A stretch of DNA of 46,862 bases from Gemmatimonadota bacterium (GCA_020344215.1 CP070815.1:743972-790833), one strand, 5' to 3'. Counted from the first letter of the stretch, positions 1 to 8,948 are shown. Notes: generated by a model not told the origin, from the sequence alone. Program-made: numbers and translations.

Positions 1-513
1 TTCCTCGGCCTCTGTCCGTTCATGGGCGTGTCGGGCAAGATATATACGGCGCTACGCATGGGGGCGGCGAACATCTTCGTCCTCACCGTCGCTTCGGTCT
101 GTGCCTGGTTCCTGGACACTTTTGTGTTGCCGTACGCGCCGTACCTGAAGCTGATCTCTTTTATCCTCGTCATCGCGTCGGCGGTCCAGATCACTGAGAT
201 GGCGATCAAGAAGCTGAGCCCGGTACTGTTCCGGGCGCTGGGGATCTACCTGCCGCTGATCACGACGAACTGCGCGATCCTCTTCATGGCGTGGGTCCAG
301 GCCAACCGTGGCTACAGCTTCTTCGAGGGACTGGCCTTCGCCTGGGGCGCCGGAGCAGGCCTGACGCTGGCGCTCGTGCTCATGGCGTCGATTCGCCAAA
401 ACCTCGAGCTCGTGGATATTCCGGCGATCGCCAAAGGTAACGCGATCGTCTTCATTATCGCCGGGATCCTTTCACTGGCATTCATGGGGTTCGCTGGACT
501 GTTGACCACATAG
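1..513 (+). CDS. rnfA: RnfA, ion-translocating Rnf complex membrane subunit (5' end cut by window edge)
   Basis: RnfA is an integral membrane subunit of Rnf, which couples electron flow between reduced ferredoxin and NAD+ to Na+ or H+ pumping. The frame is open from base 1 and begins FLGLCPFMGVS, the segment that follows the first helix in RnfA/NqrE proteins, so only about the first 20 residues are missing. The family signature GIYLPLITTNCAIL is present, along with five or so hydrophobic segments. RnfA and NqrE look alike; the FLGLCPFMGVS and LITTNCAIL wording fits either, and Rnf is chosen because ferredoxin-dependent enzymes lie nearby. The other rnf/nqr genes would be upstream, outside the window. 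It is followed by the NqrM-like gene after 15 bases and then apbE, both known partners of this complex class. Confidence 0.85.
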   Translation, partial: FLGLCPFMGVSGKIYTALRMGAANIFVLTVASVCAWFLDTFVLPYAPYLKLISFILVIASAVQITEMAIKKLSPVLFRALGIYLPLITTNCAILFMAWVQANRGYSFFEGLAFAWGAGAGLTLALVLMASIRQNLELVDIPAIAKGNAIVFIIAGILSLAFMGFAGLLTT

Positions 514-528
514 ACTTCGAGTGGATAG

Positions 529-699
529 ATGACTGACCTCTTGGCTGTTCTCGCTTTCGCCTTGGCTTTTGTCGGTTTCGGCCTCCTCGCCCGGGGCACG
601 GAGAGCCGTGGCTGCGGATGTTGCGGCGGCGAGCAGTGCAGCACCGACAGCGTCGGACGAACCGCAATAAGGGAGCGGAAGACACATGATCGACCCTGA
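529..699 (+). CDS. Small NqrM-like Cys-rich membrane protein
   Basis: A 56-residue ORF: one N-terminal hydrophobic helix (LLAVLAFALAFVGFGLLA) followed by a compact cysteine cluster (RGCGCCGGEQC). This layout resembles NqrM (DUF539), a small membrane protein needed for maturation of the iron site between NqrD and NqrE in Na+-NQR; RnfA and RnfE are the homologues of that pair. It lies 15 bases after rnfA, and its last 14 bases overlap the start of apbE, so the three are likely co-translated. The start ATG is preceded by GAGTGGATAG, a weak ribosome site. NqrM identity is inferred from size, topology, Cys pattern and neighbours; it could also be an unrelated FeoB-associated-type Cys-rich peptide. 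Confidence 0.6.
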   Translation: MTDLLAVLAFALAFVGFGLLARGTESRGCGCCGGEQCSTDSVGRTAIRERKTHDRP

Positions 700-1684
700 A
701 CGCTCGGGGCGCGCTTTCCCGAATCGGCGCGAGTTCATGGCGCTTGGGATCGGCGCTCTGGTGGTCGCCACTACGCCAGCCGCGTTCCGGCGGCGGCGCG
801 ACCTCGTGCGTCGCAGCGTGCCCGTCATGGGCACGATCGCCGACATAGCGGTCGCGCACAGAAACGAGCGTTATGCGCAGGCCGCTATAGACGCTGCGAT
901 CGCCGAGCTCCGGCATGTCGACCGCACGATGACCCGCTTCGACGCCGGCTCCGAGGTCGGCCTGGCCAACCTGAAGGCCGCCACGCAGCCGGTGCAGGTC
1001 TCGGGCGAGACCGCGCGGGTCATCGCGGAGGCGCTGCGCTGGGCCGTGGCGAGCGACGGTGCCTTCGATCCGTGCTTGGGTCGGGCCGTGGCGCTCTGGG
1101 ATGTGGGCAACCGGAACGCGCCGCCACCGGCCGACCAGGTCCGCGGGCTGGCCGGTCGCCGCCTCCATCGGTTCCTGGAGCTGGGCGATGTGGCCGGGCG
1201 GCCGGCCATCCTCTACCGCGATTCGGATGTGGCCATCGACCTGGGCGGTATCGCCAAGGGCTACGCCGTAGATCGCGCTGCCGAGGCGCTCCGCTCCTAC
1301 GGCATCTTCAACGGGTTGGTGAACGTCGGCGGTGACCTGTATGCACTCGGCGTATCCGAGGACGGCGATCCATGGAAGATCGGGATACGCGATCCGGATG
1401 ATCCCGACGCCCTGATTGGAACGATCGAGGCGAGCGACCGCGCCGTGGCGACCTCCGGCGACTACATCCAGTTCTTCCGGCACGGCGGCCGCCGCTACCA
1501 CCATATGCTCGATCCGACGACCGGTGAACCGCGCCGCGTCGGAATGCGCAGTTTAACAGTCATGGCCGACGACTGCATGTCGGCGGACGCTGCGGGGACC
1601 GCCGTCTTCGGGATGCCGGCCGTCGAGGCGGCTCGTATCCTCCAGGCAGCCGCACCCGGCGCAGAGGTCGTGCACTCGGTGTGA
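686..1684 (+). CDS. apbE: FAD:protein FMN transferase ApbE
   Basis: ApbE attaches FMN covalently to Thr/Ser of RnfG/RnfD or NqrB/NqrC on the outer face of the membrane. This 332-residue protein has the expected length and motifs: the central DLGGIAKGYAVDRA, NVGGDLYALG, and near the C-terminus the metal and substrate region YHHMLDPTTGEPR followed by ADDCMSADAAGTAVF. The N-terminus has RREFMALGIGALVVA, a twin-arginine-like export signal, which fits a periplasmic enzyme. It begins inside the preceding NqrM-like gene (14-base overlap) and closes the Rnf-associated group. No other gene follows closely on this strand. Confidence 0.93.
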   Translation: MIDPERSGRAFPNRREFMALGIGALVVATTPAAFRRRRDLVRRSVPVMGTIADIAVAHRNERYAQAAIDAAIAELRHVDRTMTRFDAGSEVGLANLKAATQPVQVSGETARVIAEALRWAVASDGAFDPCLGRAVALWDVGNRNAPPPADQVRGLAGRRLHRFLELGDVAGRPAILYRDSDVAIDLGGIAKGYAVDRAAEALRSYGIFNGLVNVGGDLYALGVSEDGDPWKIGIRDPDDPDALIGTIEASDRAVATSGDYIQFFRHGGRRYHHMLDPTTGEPRRVGMRSLTVMADDCMSADAAGTAVFGMPAVEAARILQAAAPGAEVVHSV

Positions 1685-1790
1685 GCTGTGCGGACCGGCA
1701 GCGGTGGACCGATAGCGAGACTAGCTATCGATTCGCTCGAACCTTAGATTGAAGCAGGAACTGGGAGTCCCTCGACGGGAGGATCGCACG

Positions 1791-2078
1791 GTGGCCGGAC
1801 TTGGTATCCTCGATCTGATCGGTGGCGCCTTCGCCATCCTTGGGATCTTCGTCGCCTTCATGGTCTGGGCGATCTTCCCGCTGATGCCGTTCATCTTGAT
1901 GGGCCTGGTCTATGCCCTGGTACGCTACGGCGTGCCGGCGCTGGGCCGCGCGGCGGTGGCGGCCGAGCAGCGGACCGTAGCTGCGGTCCGTTGGCTGCTG
2001 CACCCGGTGGCGGTCTGGGCCTTACGCGGGCCGGAGCCGGCCGTCGCGAGGTCGGGGGACGGCAAGGGGCGCCGCTGA
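1791..2078 (+). CDS. Small membrane protein of unknown function
   Basis: About 95 residues with two adjacent hydrophobic segments in the first half (LIGGAFAILGIFVAFMVWAI and FPLMPFILMGLVYALV), followed by an amphipathic, Ala/Arg-rich tail. I do not recognise the family. A GTG start at 1791 is chosen because GGGAGG lies 8 bases upstream; the frame is open back to 1749, where an ATG-less extension of 14 residues looks unlike a protein start. It stands alone between apbE and the secreted NlpC/P60-like gene. Moderate confidence that it is a real gene. Confidence 0.5.
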   Translation: MAGLGILDLIGGAFAILGIFVAFMVWAIFPLMPFILMGLVYALVRYGVPALGRAAVAAEQRTVAAVRWLLHPVAVWALRGPEPAVARSGDGKGRR

Positions 2079-2261
2079 GGCGAGCGGCTGCTCGAGAACA
2101 CCAGCTACGGCGCATGCTGCGGCGCGCAAAGGCCGCGTCGGCATGCGCTTCTTCTTTGCCCCGTTACATCCGCCGAACTTCGCGAGCTCGACCTTCTTCT
2201 TCCCCTCTTTCTGTTCTTTTGTGGCATTCACCGCGATATTACAATGAGCCGAGGGTAGATT

Positions 2262-3392
2262 ATGCGGATGCCGGGTCTCATTCACGTCCTGACCGTTCTC
2301 TGTTTCTTCTTATCGACATCGTCTTCCTGCGGTAGCGCAACCCTCTCTCCGGGGGAAGACGGCGGCGTCGACGGCCCTCCCGTGACCAGGAGCCAGGCGG
2401 TTCTCACCGCCGACAGATACGCCAGGGTCCACTGGACGATGACCGAGCAGAACCGCACTGGTGTCACCTGTGGAGGAACCTTTCTCAGTAACTACCCGGT
2501 GGGCGACCGGATAGGTGTCGGGTACAAGTGGGGAGGGTGGACAGACGTCGAGGATTTCCTCGCGAAGATCGCCCTGGGATACGCAACTGGCACGGGAGGG
2601 GGCCTGTCTTACGAGACTATCCCGTTCGATTGCGTCGTCGGCGTCTCGTGCACCGGACTGGTCTCCCGGGCCTGGCACCTCGACCACAAGTACACGCTGA
2701 ACTACCCCGATCCCGACATCCCCAGGAAATTCCAGGAGATCACCCATGTGATCGAGGGAGTCGACATCGCCGCCGGCAAGGTCAGTGGGATCAACAAGGG
2801 CGACGTCCTGATCAACGAGTACCACGTGATGCTCTTCGTCTACGAGACGACAGACGGCATCCCGCTGATAATAGACTCATCTACCGAGGGAGTAAGGTTC
2901 CGTCCGGTCCCGTGGAGTGTTCTGGCCGCTGACGGTTACGCGGCGATCAGGTACAACAACATCGTGGAGGACAACGATCCGCCTGGCACCGCGTCGAACC
3001 CGATCGTGCTCGAGCCCGGCCAGCTCGAGATGTCGGTCGAGGGGAACACGAGGGACGTGGTCAGCCTCGAGTTCCACCGGTATTCGGTCGAGCCGGCGAT
3101 CGGGCAGCCCGGTCCCGAAGTCATCTACCAGATCACAGTGAACAGTCGGGGGACGTTGACGGCATCGATCACCGAGTTCAAGACGGAAGGGATAGACAAC
3201 GACGTGCATCTGCTCTCCTCGCTCGAGAGAGATTCCCAGGGAATGGCGCTAGGCGGTGTTGCGCGGGGCGACAACTCCATCGAAACCTTCCTGGAGAGCG
3301 GAACATGGTACCTCGTCGTCGACAGCTCTGACAACTCTCCCGGCGGGTATACGCTCACCCTCGCGTTCGAACCTGAAGCAGCGACTTCTTGA
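2262..3392 (+). CDS. Secreted NlpC/P60-like protein with C-terminal PPC-like domain
   Basis: The 376-residue product starts with a signal peptide (GLIHVLTVLCFFLSTSSSC), possibly a lipoprotein signal although the residues before the Cys are not a classic lipobox. The middle (residues about 55-235) has the layout of an NlpC/P60-type Cys-His hydrolase: VSCTGLVSRAW carries the candidate nucleophile, and INKGDVLINEYHVMLFVYE the candidate His. These enzymes cut peptide bonds in cell-wall material. The last 120 residues (from about SNPIVLEPGQLE to GTWYLVVDSS and GGYTLTLAFEP) look like a bacterial pre-peptidase C-terminal (PPC) beta-sandwich. The substrate is unknown. The preceding 60 bases are pyrimidine-rich, then A/T-rich (GATATTACAAT), a plausible promoter. 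Confidence 0.6.
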   Translation: MRMPGLIHVLTVLCFFLSTSSSCGSATLSPGEDGGVDGPPVTRSQAVLTADRYARVHWTMTEQNRTGVTCGGTFLSNYPVGDRIGVGYKWGGWTDVEDFLAKIALGYATGTGGGLSYETIPFDCVVGVSCTGLVSRAWHLDHKYTLNYPDPDIPRKFQEITHVIEGVDIAAGKVSGINKGDVLINEYHVMLFVYETTDGIPLIIDSSTEGVRFRPVPWSVLAADGYAAIRYNNIVEDNDPPGTASNPIVLEPGQLEMSVEGNTRDVVSLEFHRYSVEPAIGQPGPEVIYQITVNSRGTLTASITEFKTEGIDNDVHLLSSLERDSQGMALGGVARGDNSIETFLESGTWYLVVDSSDNSPGGYTLTLAFEPEAATS

Positions 3393-3636
3393 TCTCGCAT
3401 TGTTCGTCAAGGATTGGGGGCCTCGGGCAGCGTCAAGGACGTCGCACGATTCGAGGAACCTGAGGCACGAATGATGTCGGGCAGGAACCGGGCTCACCCC
3501 CATGTCGCTCGCCACTTCGACGTGGGGCCGGGCCGTTCAGCTTACGGCTGGCTCGCGGAGCTTGCAGGCCCGGTGAAAGGTGAGTAGCTATAAAGTGAGT
3601 GAGCAGCGCGCAGCGTGGTTGCCAAAGGAGGTGTTC

Positions 3637-4083
3637 ATGCATATCCCGCCCCAACGCTTCGCCCTCACGCTCCTCGCCCTACTGTTGGCGGCGTGCGCGA
3701 AGCATCAGCCCGAGGATCTGACCGCCGACCTCGAGGGAGGCGTCGAGGTCCGACAGGGGGCCATCGTCATCTCAGGCGTGACTCTCGAACAGGAGACGGG
3801 CTCCGTGATCGATGCCTTGGTGGGAAGGGTGCCCAACTTCCGAGTCCAACGGCTCTCGGACGGGTGTCCGCAGATCAGGCTCCGGAGCCACGTATCGTTC
3901 GAGTCGGTCACGAACCCCCACGTCTACGTGGACGGGACGCGGATCGCGGACACGTGCATCCTCGATTCGCTCCGGGCTCAGAACGTGGAGTTGGTGGAGA
4001 TCTACCCCATGGGAGTCACCACTCGTCCCGGCTACGGGACCCACGCCCACGGGCTCATCCTGGTGTTTCTGCGCTCCGGCTAG
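3637..4083 (+). CDS. Small lipoprotein resembling an isolated TonB-receptor plug domain
   Basis: A 148-residue protein. The ATG at 3637 is favoured over longer frames by AAAGGAGGTG just upstream, and it gives a clean lipoprotein signal (FALTLLALLLAACAKHQ, lipobox LAAC). The mature part reads like the plug of a SusC/TonB-dependent receptor without the barrel: an ISGVTLEQETGSVIDAL region, then VPNFRVQRLSDGCPQIRLRS, HVYVDGTRIAD, and VELVEIYPMGV. In receptors this is where a variable outer-membrane plug presents the 'VDG' strand. Three cysteines (mature part) could form a disulfide. Function unknown. It converges on the SusD gene across a strong hairpin. Confidence 0.65.
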   Translation: MHIPPQRFALTLLALLLAACAKHQPEDLTADLEGGVEVRQGAIVISGVTLEQETGSVIDALVGRVPNFRVQRLSDGCPQIRLRSHVSFESVTNPHVYVDGTRIADTCILDSLRAQNVELVEIYPMGVTTRPGYGTHAHGLILVFLRSG

Positions 4084-4127
4084 GCCGGAGGGCGACCCTC
4101 ACGGCCGGCTGGACCTAACGAAGAAGA

Positions 4128-4155
4128 CGCCCCCCGTAAGGGATTACGGGGGGCG
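4128..4155. terminator. Perfect 12-bp hairpin between convergent genes
   Basis: CGCCCCCCGTAA at 4128-4139 pairs without mismatch to TTACGGGGGGCG at 4144-4155 across a four-base GGGA loop. It sits between the ends of the plus-strand lipoprotein (4083) and the minus-strand susD-like gene (4197), so it can serve both strands. No long T-run follows on either side. A second G/C palindrome (AGGGGCCCTGCAGGGCCCTT, about 4166-4185) lies next to it on the susD side. Confidence 0.75.
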
Positions 4156-4196
4156 CTCCGTTTGCAGGGGCCCTGCAGGGCCCTTAGTTACGGGCT

Positions 4197-5687
4197 CTAG
4201 TTAATATCCCACCATACAGGTGTGACCAGGTCGACACCGGTCAGCATTCCCTGGTTCTCGAGCGCTTGGTTCAAGTTGCCCAAGTTATACGACTGCTCAT
4301 CAGCCGGGTACTCCATGCGGACCGGGATGCGGCTGAGTAACAGATCTGGCCCCATCTCCAGGGCGGGGACGTCCGTCCGGCGGTTATCGAACCACGCCTC
4401 CGGGCCGGCCATGTATAGAGAGATCCACTTCTGCAGATAGATCTGATTCAGTCCGTTGCCGGGGTCGTACACCACCGCGGGTTCCAGCAGATAGGCGTCA
4501 ATCTCCGCGTCCGTGGGACCGACGCCCTCCGCGCGGTACTGAATCATGTTTTCCCGGATCGCCTCGGCGTACAGCGCGGCCGGATCTCCGGGTATCCATG
4601 TCTGCCAAGCGGCCTCGGCCTGCAGGAAGAGGACCTCGGAATAGGACATGATCATGGTCGGTGTGGCGGCCCCGTCGAACCGCCAGAAGTCGCCGATCCT
4701 GGAGAAATCGCCGATGTTCATATCCGGCGGCAGCGAGCGCCACCCGTTCTGGTGCCCGCGGTACACGATGTCGGGCAGGTCGTTTAGGGCGGGCTCGGCG
4801 TAATAGAAGAGACGCGGGTCGTTCAGGCTTATCAGCGTGTCCACCAGGGTCTGGCTGATGCCGTGGTCGTCTCTGGCTTCATTGACCCTGTTCTCGTACA
4901 AGGGGTTCTCGTACGGAGCACCCGGCCACGCCAGCGTCGCGTTGTCGGCGTTGCTCTCGAAGCCCCCGGCTTCGTACGCGGCAAAGAACTCATCCTCTGC
5001 CGTGGTGGGATCCACCTCAGAGAGTCGCATCGCCAGGCGCATGCGCAGCGAGTTGGCGAACCGTCGCCACGCCTCGAAGTCGTTGCCGTAAAGCAGGTCG
5101 CCGCCGCCGAAGTCGGTCGGGCCGGGATCGAGGAGCATATCGGCGGCGGTGGTCAGATCAGCGAGCATCGCTTCGTAGATAACTTGCTGTCTATCGTACG
5201 CCGGGCTCACATTCAAGCCGCCGGTCTCTGGATCGATCTGGCCGAGGGCCTCGGAGTACGGCACGTCGCCCCAGTAGTCGGTGAGGATGTGGAAGAGCCA
5301 GGCCTTCCAGATCATCCCCACCGCCTCAGCGTTCTCATCCTCGACCTCTACTCCTTTCTCGATGACCCGCTGGATGTCCATCAACGCGCCCGTGTAGTAG
5401 TCTTCCCAGTAAATATCCATGCGGTCCGATCGCACATTGCCGATCTCCTCATCCGGGTACTGGAGCTCGACGCCGTGCTGCGGCCAGATCGCGGTGTGCG
5501 ATAGGTACTGCCCGGCCCCGTAGGCGTCCTCCACGCCGTTTCGGATCGCGTTCGGAAGCAGCAACGAGAGGTCTGCGTCCGTCGGCACGTTGGGGTTCTG
5601 GTTCACGTCGGTCAGCGATTCGCAGGCGCTCACGGCCCAGACGAGGCCGACGACGAGCGCCGCGCGGGCAAGCTCTATTCTATTCAT
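4197..5687 (-). CDS. SusD/RagB-family outer-membrane lipoprotein
   Basis: SusD proteins sit on the outer face of the outer membrane as the lid of a SusC transporter and bind the ligand. This one is about 496 residues, normal for the family. The second ATG (5687) is chosen because GAAAGGCGAC lies just before it, while the first ATG at 5705 has no ribosome site. The signal ends in the lipobox VSAC. Family features seen: DVNQNPNVPTDAD after the Cys, QYLSHTAIWPQHG, the Trp-rich TPR-like core (MIWKAWLFHILTDYWGDVPY), SYSEVLFLQAEAAWQ, and QKWISLYMAGPEAWFDNRR near the end. It lies 27 bases downstream of its susC partner. The ligand is unknown; no glycosidase or peptidase is linked, so a sugar substrate should not be assumed. 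Confidence 0.93.
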   Translation of the reverse strand: MNRIELARAALVVGLVWAVSACESLTDVNQNPNVPTDADLSLLLPNAIRNGVEDAYGAGQYLSHTAIWPQHGVELQYPDEEIGNVRSDRMDIYWEDYYTGALMDIQRVIEKGVEVEDENAEAVGMIWKAWLFHILTDYWGDVPYSEALGQIDPETGGLNVSPAYDRQQVIYEAMLADLTTAADMLLDPGPTDFGGGDLLYGNDFEAWRRFANSLRMRLAMRLSEVDPTTAEDEFFAAYEAGGFESNADNATLAWPGAPYENPLYENRVNEARDDHGISQTLVDTLISLNDPRLFYYAEPALNDLPDIVYRGHQNGWRSLPPDMNIGDFSRIGDFWRFDGAATPTMIMSYSEVLFLQAEAAWQTWIPGDPAALYAEAIRENMIQYRAEGVGPTDAEIDAYLLEPAVVYDPGNGLNQIYLQKWISLYMAGPEAWFDNRRTDVPALEMGPDLLLSRIPVRMEYPADEQSYNLGNLNQALENQGMLTGVDLVTPVWWDIN

Positions 5688-5714
5688 TTTTGTCGCCTTT
5701 CTCATGCTAAGCCG

Positions 5715-8700
5715 TTACCACAACGAGAGCGAGAATCCGTAGCTCCTGACACTCGGGTGCTGGCCGAACTCAAGGCCCTGCCGGTTGCTGGCGTCAAAGG
5801 CCGTCTCTGGATCGATGTTGTCGCACTTCGTCCAGAGGAGGAGGTTCCGGCCGATCAAGGAGACGTTGCCTCCATTGAACCCCATCCAGCTCACGAACCT
5901 GCTGGGGAGCTCGTAACCGATGCGGAGCTCGCGGAGCTTGACGTAGGTGGCGTCGAGGATCGACTCGGAGTGTTTCGACCAGATCCCTTCGTAGTAGTCC
6001 TGCGCAAGGACCCGAACCTCGACGTCTTCTCCGTTGATCGAGCCGTCGGGAAGGACGCCCCTTACCAAGACCCCCGGGTCATCCCAGTCGTTCTCACGGC
6101 CTGGTATCGAGCTCTGCAGCACGCCCGCGTACTTGCCGAAATAGTCCGTGACGGAGAAGATCTCGCCGCCAAACTGGCCCTGGAAGAGGAAGCTCAGATC
6201 CCACGCACCCCAGCTGAATCGGTTCTGAATGCCGCCGACCCAGTCGGGGTTGTAGTTCCCCAGGATCCGCCGTACCGGGTCCGTCTGCGTTTCGCCACTG
6301 GCGGTCAGGATCGGGAGCCCCTCATTGCCGGCGCAGATATCGTCATATATCGGATTCTCGGTGACCCCGCAGCGCAGGACTGGGTTGCCGAACAAGACCC
6401 CGTAGGGCTCACCCACTCGCGCCTCGGTGTTCACGCTCCAGTAGTCTTTTCGAGTTGCGCCGCCCAATACCAGCGTCTCGATTCCCGGGTATAGGTAGGC
6501 GACTTCGGAGGAGTTCTTGCTCCAGTTGACCGTCAGGTCCCAGTTCAATCCCGTGGTGCTGCGGAGCGGCCTCGCCCTCAGCAGAAGCTCCCAGCCCCAG
6601 TTCTCGACCTTACCGGCGTTGAGCACCTGTTCCGTGAACCCGCTCCCCCGCGAGATCTGGACGCCCATGATCTGGTTCTTCGTGGCGGAGCTGTAGTAGG
6701 TGACCACGAAACCCAGGCGCTCATCGAAGAAGCCCAGGTCGGTCCCGACTTCCCAAGCCTTGGTTTCCTCGGGCTTGAGGTCCGCGTTCTCGAGCCGGTT
6801 CGGCACGCTGAACATCGCCTGGCCGGCCCACGGCGTCGAGGCTTCTATAGTCGATTGGAGCTGGTAGGGTTCCGCATCGTTCCCCACCTTCGTCCAGCTC
6901 GCCCGCAGCTTCCCGGAACTAAACCAATTGCTCCGGAGGTTGAGAGCTTCGCCGAACAGGAAGGAGGTGGAGACCGAGGGGTAGAAGTACGAGTTGTTAT
7001 CCTCGGGGAGTGTGGACGACCAGTCGTTGCGGCCGGTCAGGTCCAGGGTCAACCAGCCCCGGTAGCCCAGGGTCACCGCCCCGTACAGGCTCCGAACCTC
7101 CCGTTCCGATACCAAGTCCCACGGTATGGGGGTCACGGCGGCGTTGTCGATCGAGTAGATAGGAGTAGTGCCCGGGGACAACCTGGTGAGCCGGGAGACC
7201 ACTACCCCGCTCCCCTCGTATTTGTTCTTCCGGACGTTCCCGCCGAGCGTCACATCCAGGTTGAGGTCGGACGTGAGTTGCCGGGTGCCGGTGAGGATGA
7301 GATCCCAGTTCGTCTCGGCGCGGTAGTCCGTACTCTCTCTGAACGAGCCGTCTCCGGCGTCGTCCAGGCTGTAGGGAGCGGTCACGTTCTTCGCGTGGAA
7401 CCGGTAGTAATCCCGGCCGACCTTACCGGTGGCGGTGATCCAGTCGCTGAGCTGGTAGCTCACGCTGGCGTTGAAGAAGAGCCGGTCCCGTTCGTCGTTG
7501 TTGCTGTTGACTACCATCTCCCAGAAGGGGTTGTTGTGGTAGTTGTAGTTCCAGTTGTACTGCCCGTCGGGGGCGATGCAGAGGGTCGGTTCATCGCCGT
7601 CGCATCGGTAGTCGCGCAGCGCATTCATATCCACCTGGCGCCCGAACCAGATGAACCCCTGCATCGGATTGTCCTCATCGTACCCGGTGCCCATCCGATT
7701 CTCGCCTTTTGTATCGATGTAGTTCAGCGAGGCATCGGCGGACAGGCGGTCGGTGATGCCGATTCCACCCTTGAGCGCCAGTCCCACCCGATGGATGCTC
7801 GACCCCGGGGCGATCGAGTTCACCCTCGTGTCGTTGAGGGACATGCGGACGTGGTGGCGCTCGCCGGCATGGGAGACGGCCACATTCGTGTTCAACGAGC
7901 CGCCGGTTCGGAAAAAGTCCGAGACGTTGTCGGGATGGGCCACCCACGGCTGCCCGAGACCCGTGAACTGGTCGATCGGTCGCCCGTCGAGGCGCGGACC
8001 CCAGCTCTCATCGAAATAGTCGTACGTGCCGGCGCCGGCGCCGTCGACCCACTGAAATAGCCCGTCGTACCCCTGGCCGTACAGGTCCTGGTAGTCCGGC
8101 AGCCGTAGCGGCGTCTCGGCGGTGCCGCTGATCGTCACCGTTACCCCCAGCTGGCCGGCGGGTGCGCCCCGACCGGACTTGGTGGTGATCACGACGGCGC
8201 CGTTGGCGGCTCGCGAGCCGTAGAGGGCCGCAGCGTTCGGGCCCTTCAGCACGCTGACGTTCTCGATGTTAGCCGGATCGAGATCCTGGATCGCGTTCCC
8301 GTAGTCGATGCCGCCGTATCCGGTGTTGTCTTGGCCATGGGTGCCGTCATACCAGTCGACGTATGTCGCGGTGTTGTCCAGCGGCACCCCGTCCACGATG
8401 AAGAGGGGCTGGTTCTGCCCCGTAATCGAGTTCGCGCCGCGGATCGTGATTCGCGAGCTACCCCCAGTGGGGCCGGCGTTCCTGACTTGGACGCCCGCCA
8501 CGTTGCCCTGGAGGGAGTTGACGATGTTCAATTCCGGCACCTCGGCCAGCTCATCGCCCACGAGGTCCTGCACCGAGTAGCCGAGGGTCCGTTTCTCACG
8601 CTGGATGCCCATAGCGGTGACTACGATGCCTTCGAGGCCGACCGGCGCTATTGTCATCGTGACACTCACCACGTCGCGTACGGGCGCTTCTTCGGTCCTG

Positions 8701-8948
8701 TAACCGAGATAGGTGAAGACCAGAGTCTCCGCATCCGCGGGCACGCGTAGGGAGAAAAACCCCGTGCCGTCAGTCACCGTGGCAATCACGGTCCCTTTCA
8801 CCGCGACCCGGGTGCCCGGAAGCGGATCCTGCGTCTCCTCTACCGTCACGGTCCCGGTCACCGTGCGCATCTCCTGGGCGCTCAGTGTCCGGGGCATCCC
8901 CCAAACCACGGCGAGAAGAAGCAGCGTTGTTATACCAAGCCGTTGCAT
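5715..8948 (-). CDS. SusC/RagA-family TonB-dependent outer-membrane transporter
   Basis: A 1077-residue beta-barrel importer energised by TonB. The start at 8948 (MQRLGITTLLLL) is chosen because AGGAGG lies 8 bases upstream and a signal peptide ending LSAQE follows; a longer frame to 9041 gives a non-signal-like N-terminus. Domains in order: carboxypeptidase-regulatory-like repeat (TVTGTVTVEETQDPLPGTRV to VFTYLGYRTEE, about 30-105), TonB plug (about 125-240, with QPLFIVDGVPLDN and VLKGPNAAALYGSRAANG), and a barrel ending in the aromatic FSLSLW typical of outer-membrane insertion. The SusC signature RGANSITGQNQPLFIVDGVP region is clear. Paired with SusD immediately downstream. Confidence 0.95.
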   Translation of the reverse strand: MQRLGITTLLLLAVVWGMPRTLSAQEMRTVTGTVTVEETQDPLPGTRVAVKGTVIATVTDGTGFFSLRVPADAETLVFTYLGYRTEEAPVRDVVSVTMTIAPVGLEGIVVTAMGIQREKRTLGYSVQDLVGDELAEVPELNIVNSLQGNVAGVQVRNAGPTGGSSRITIRGANSITGQNQPLFIVDGVPLDNTATYVDWYDGTHGQDNTGYGGIDYGNAIQDLDPANIENVSVLKGPNAAALYGSRAANGAVVITTKSGRGAPAGQLGVTVTISGTAETPLRLPDYQDLYGQGYDGLFQWVDGAGAGTYDYFDESWGPRLDGRPIDQFTGLGQPWVAHPDNVSDFFRTGGSLNTNVAVSHAGERHHVRMSLNDTRVNSIAPGSSIHRVGLALKGGIGITDRLSADASLNYIDTKGENRMGTGYDEDNPMQGFIWFGRQVDMNALRDYRCDGDEPTLCIAPDGQYNWNYNYHNNPFWEMVVNSNNDERDRLFFNASVSYQLSDWITATGKVGRDYYRFHAKNVTAPYSLDDAGDGSFRESTDYRAETNWDLILTGTRQLTSDLNLDVTLGGNVRKNKYEGSGVVVSRLTRLSPGTTPIYSIDNAAVTPIPWDLVSEREVRSLYGAVTLGYRGWLTLDLTGRNDWSSTLPEDNNSYFYPSVSTSFLFGEALNLRSNWFSSGKLRASWTKVGNDAEPYQLQSTIEASTPWAGQAMFSVPNRLENADLKPEETKAWEVGTDLGFFDERLGFVVTYYSSATKNQIMGVQISRGSGFTEQVLNAGKVENWGWELLLRARPLRSTTGLNWDLTVNWSKNSSEVAYLYPGIETLVLGGATRKDYWSVNTEARVGEPYGVLFGNPVLRCGVTENPIYDDICAGNEGLPILTASGETQTDPVRRILGNYNPDWVGGIQNRFSWGAWDLSFLFQGQFGGEIFSVTDYFGKYAGVLQSSIPGRENDWDDPGVLVRGVLPDGSINGEDVEVRVLAQDYYEGIWSKHSESILDATYVKLRELRIGYELPSRFVSWMGFNGGNVSLIGRNLLLWTKCDNIDPETAFDASNRQGLEFGQHPSVRSYGFSLSLW

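Noticed and set aside
482..1504. 340-residue open frame on the minus strand across apbE
   Set aside because: Antisense to a clear ApbE, no family motif, Arg/Gly/His-rich as expected for shadows in GC-rich DNA.
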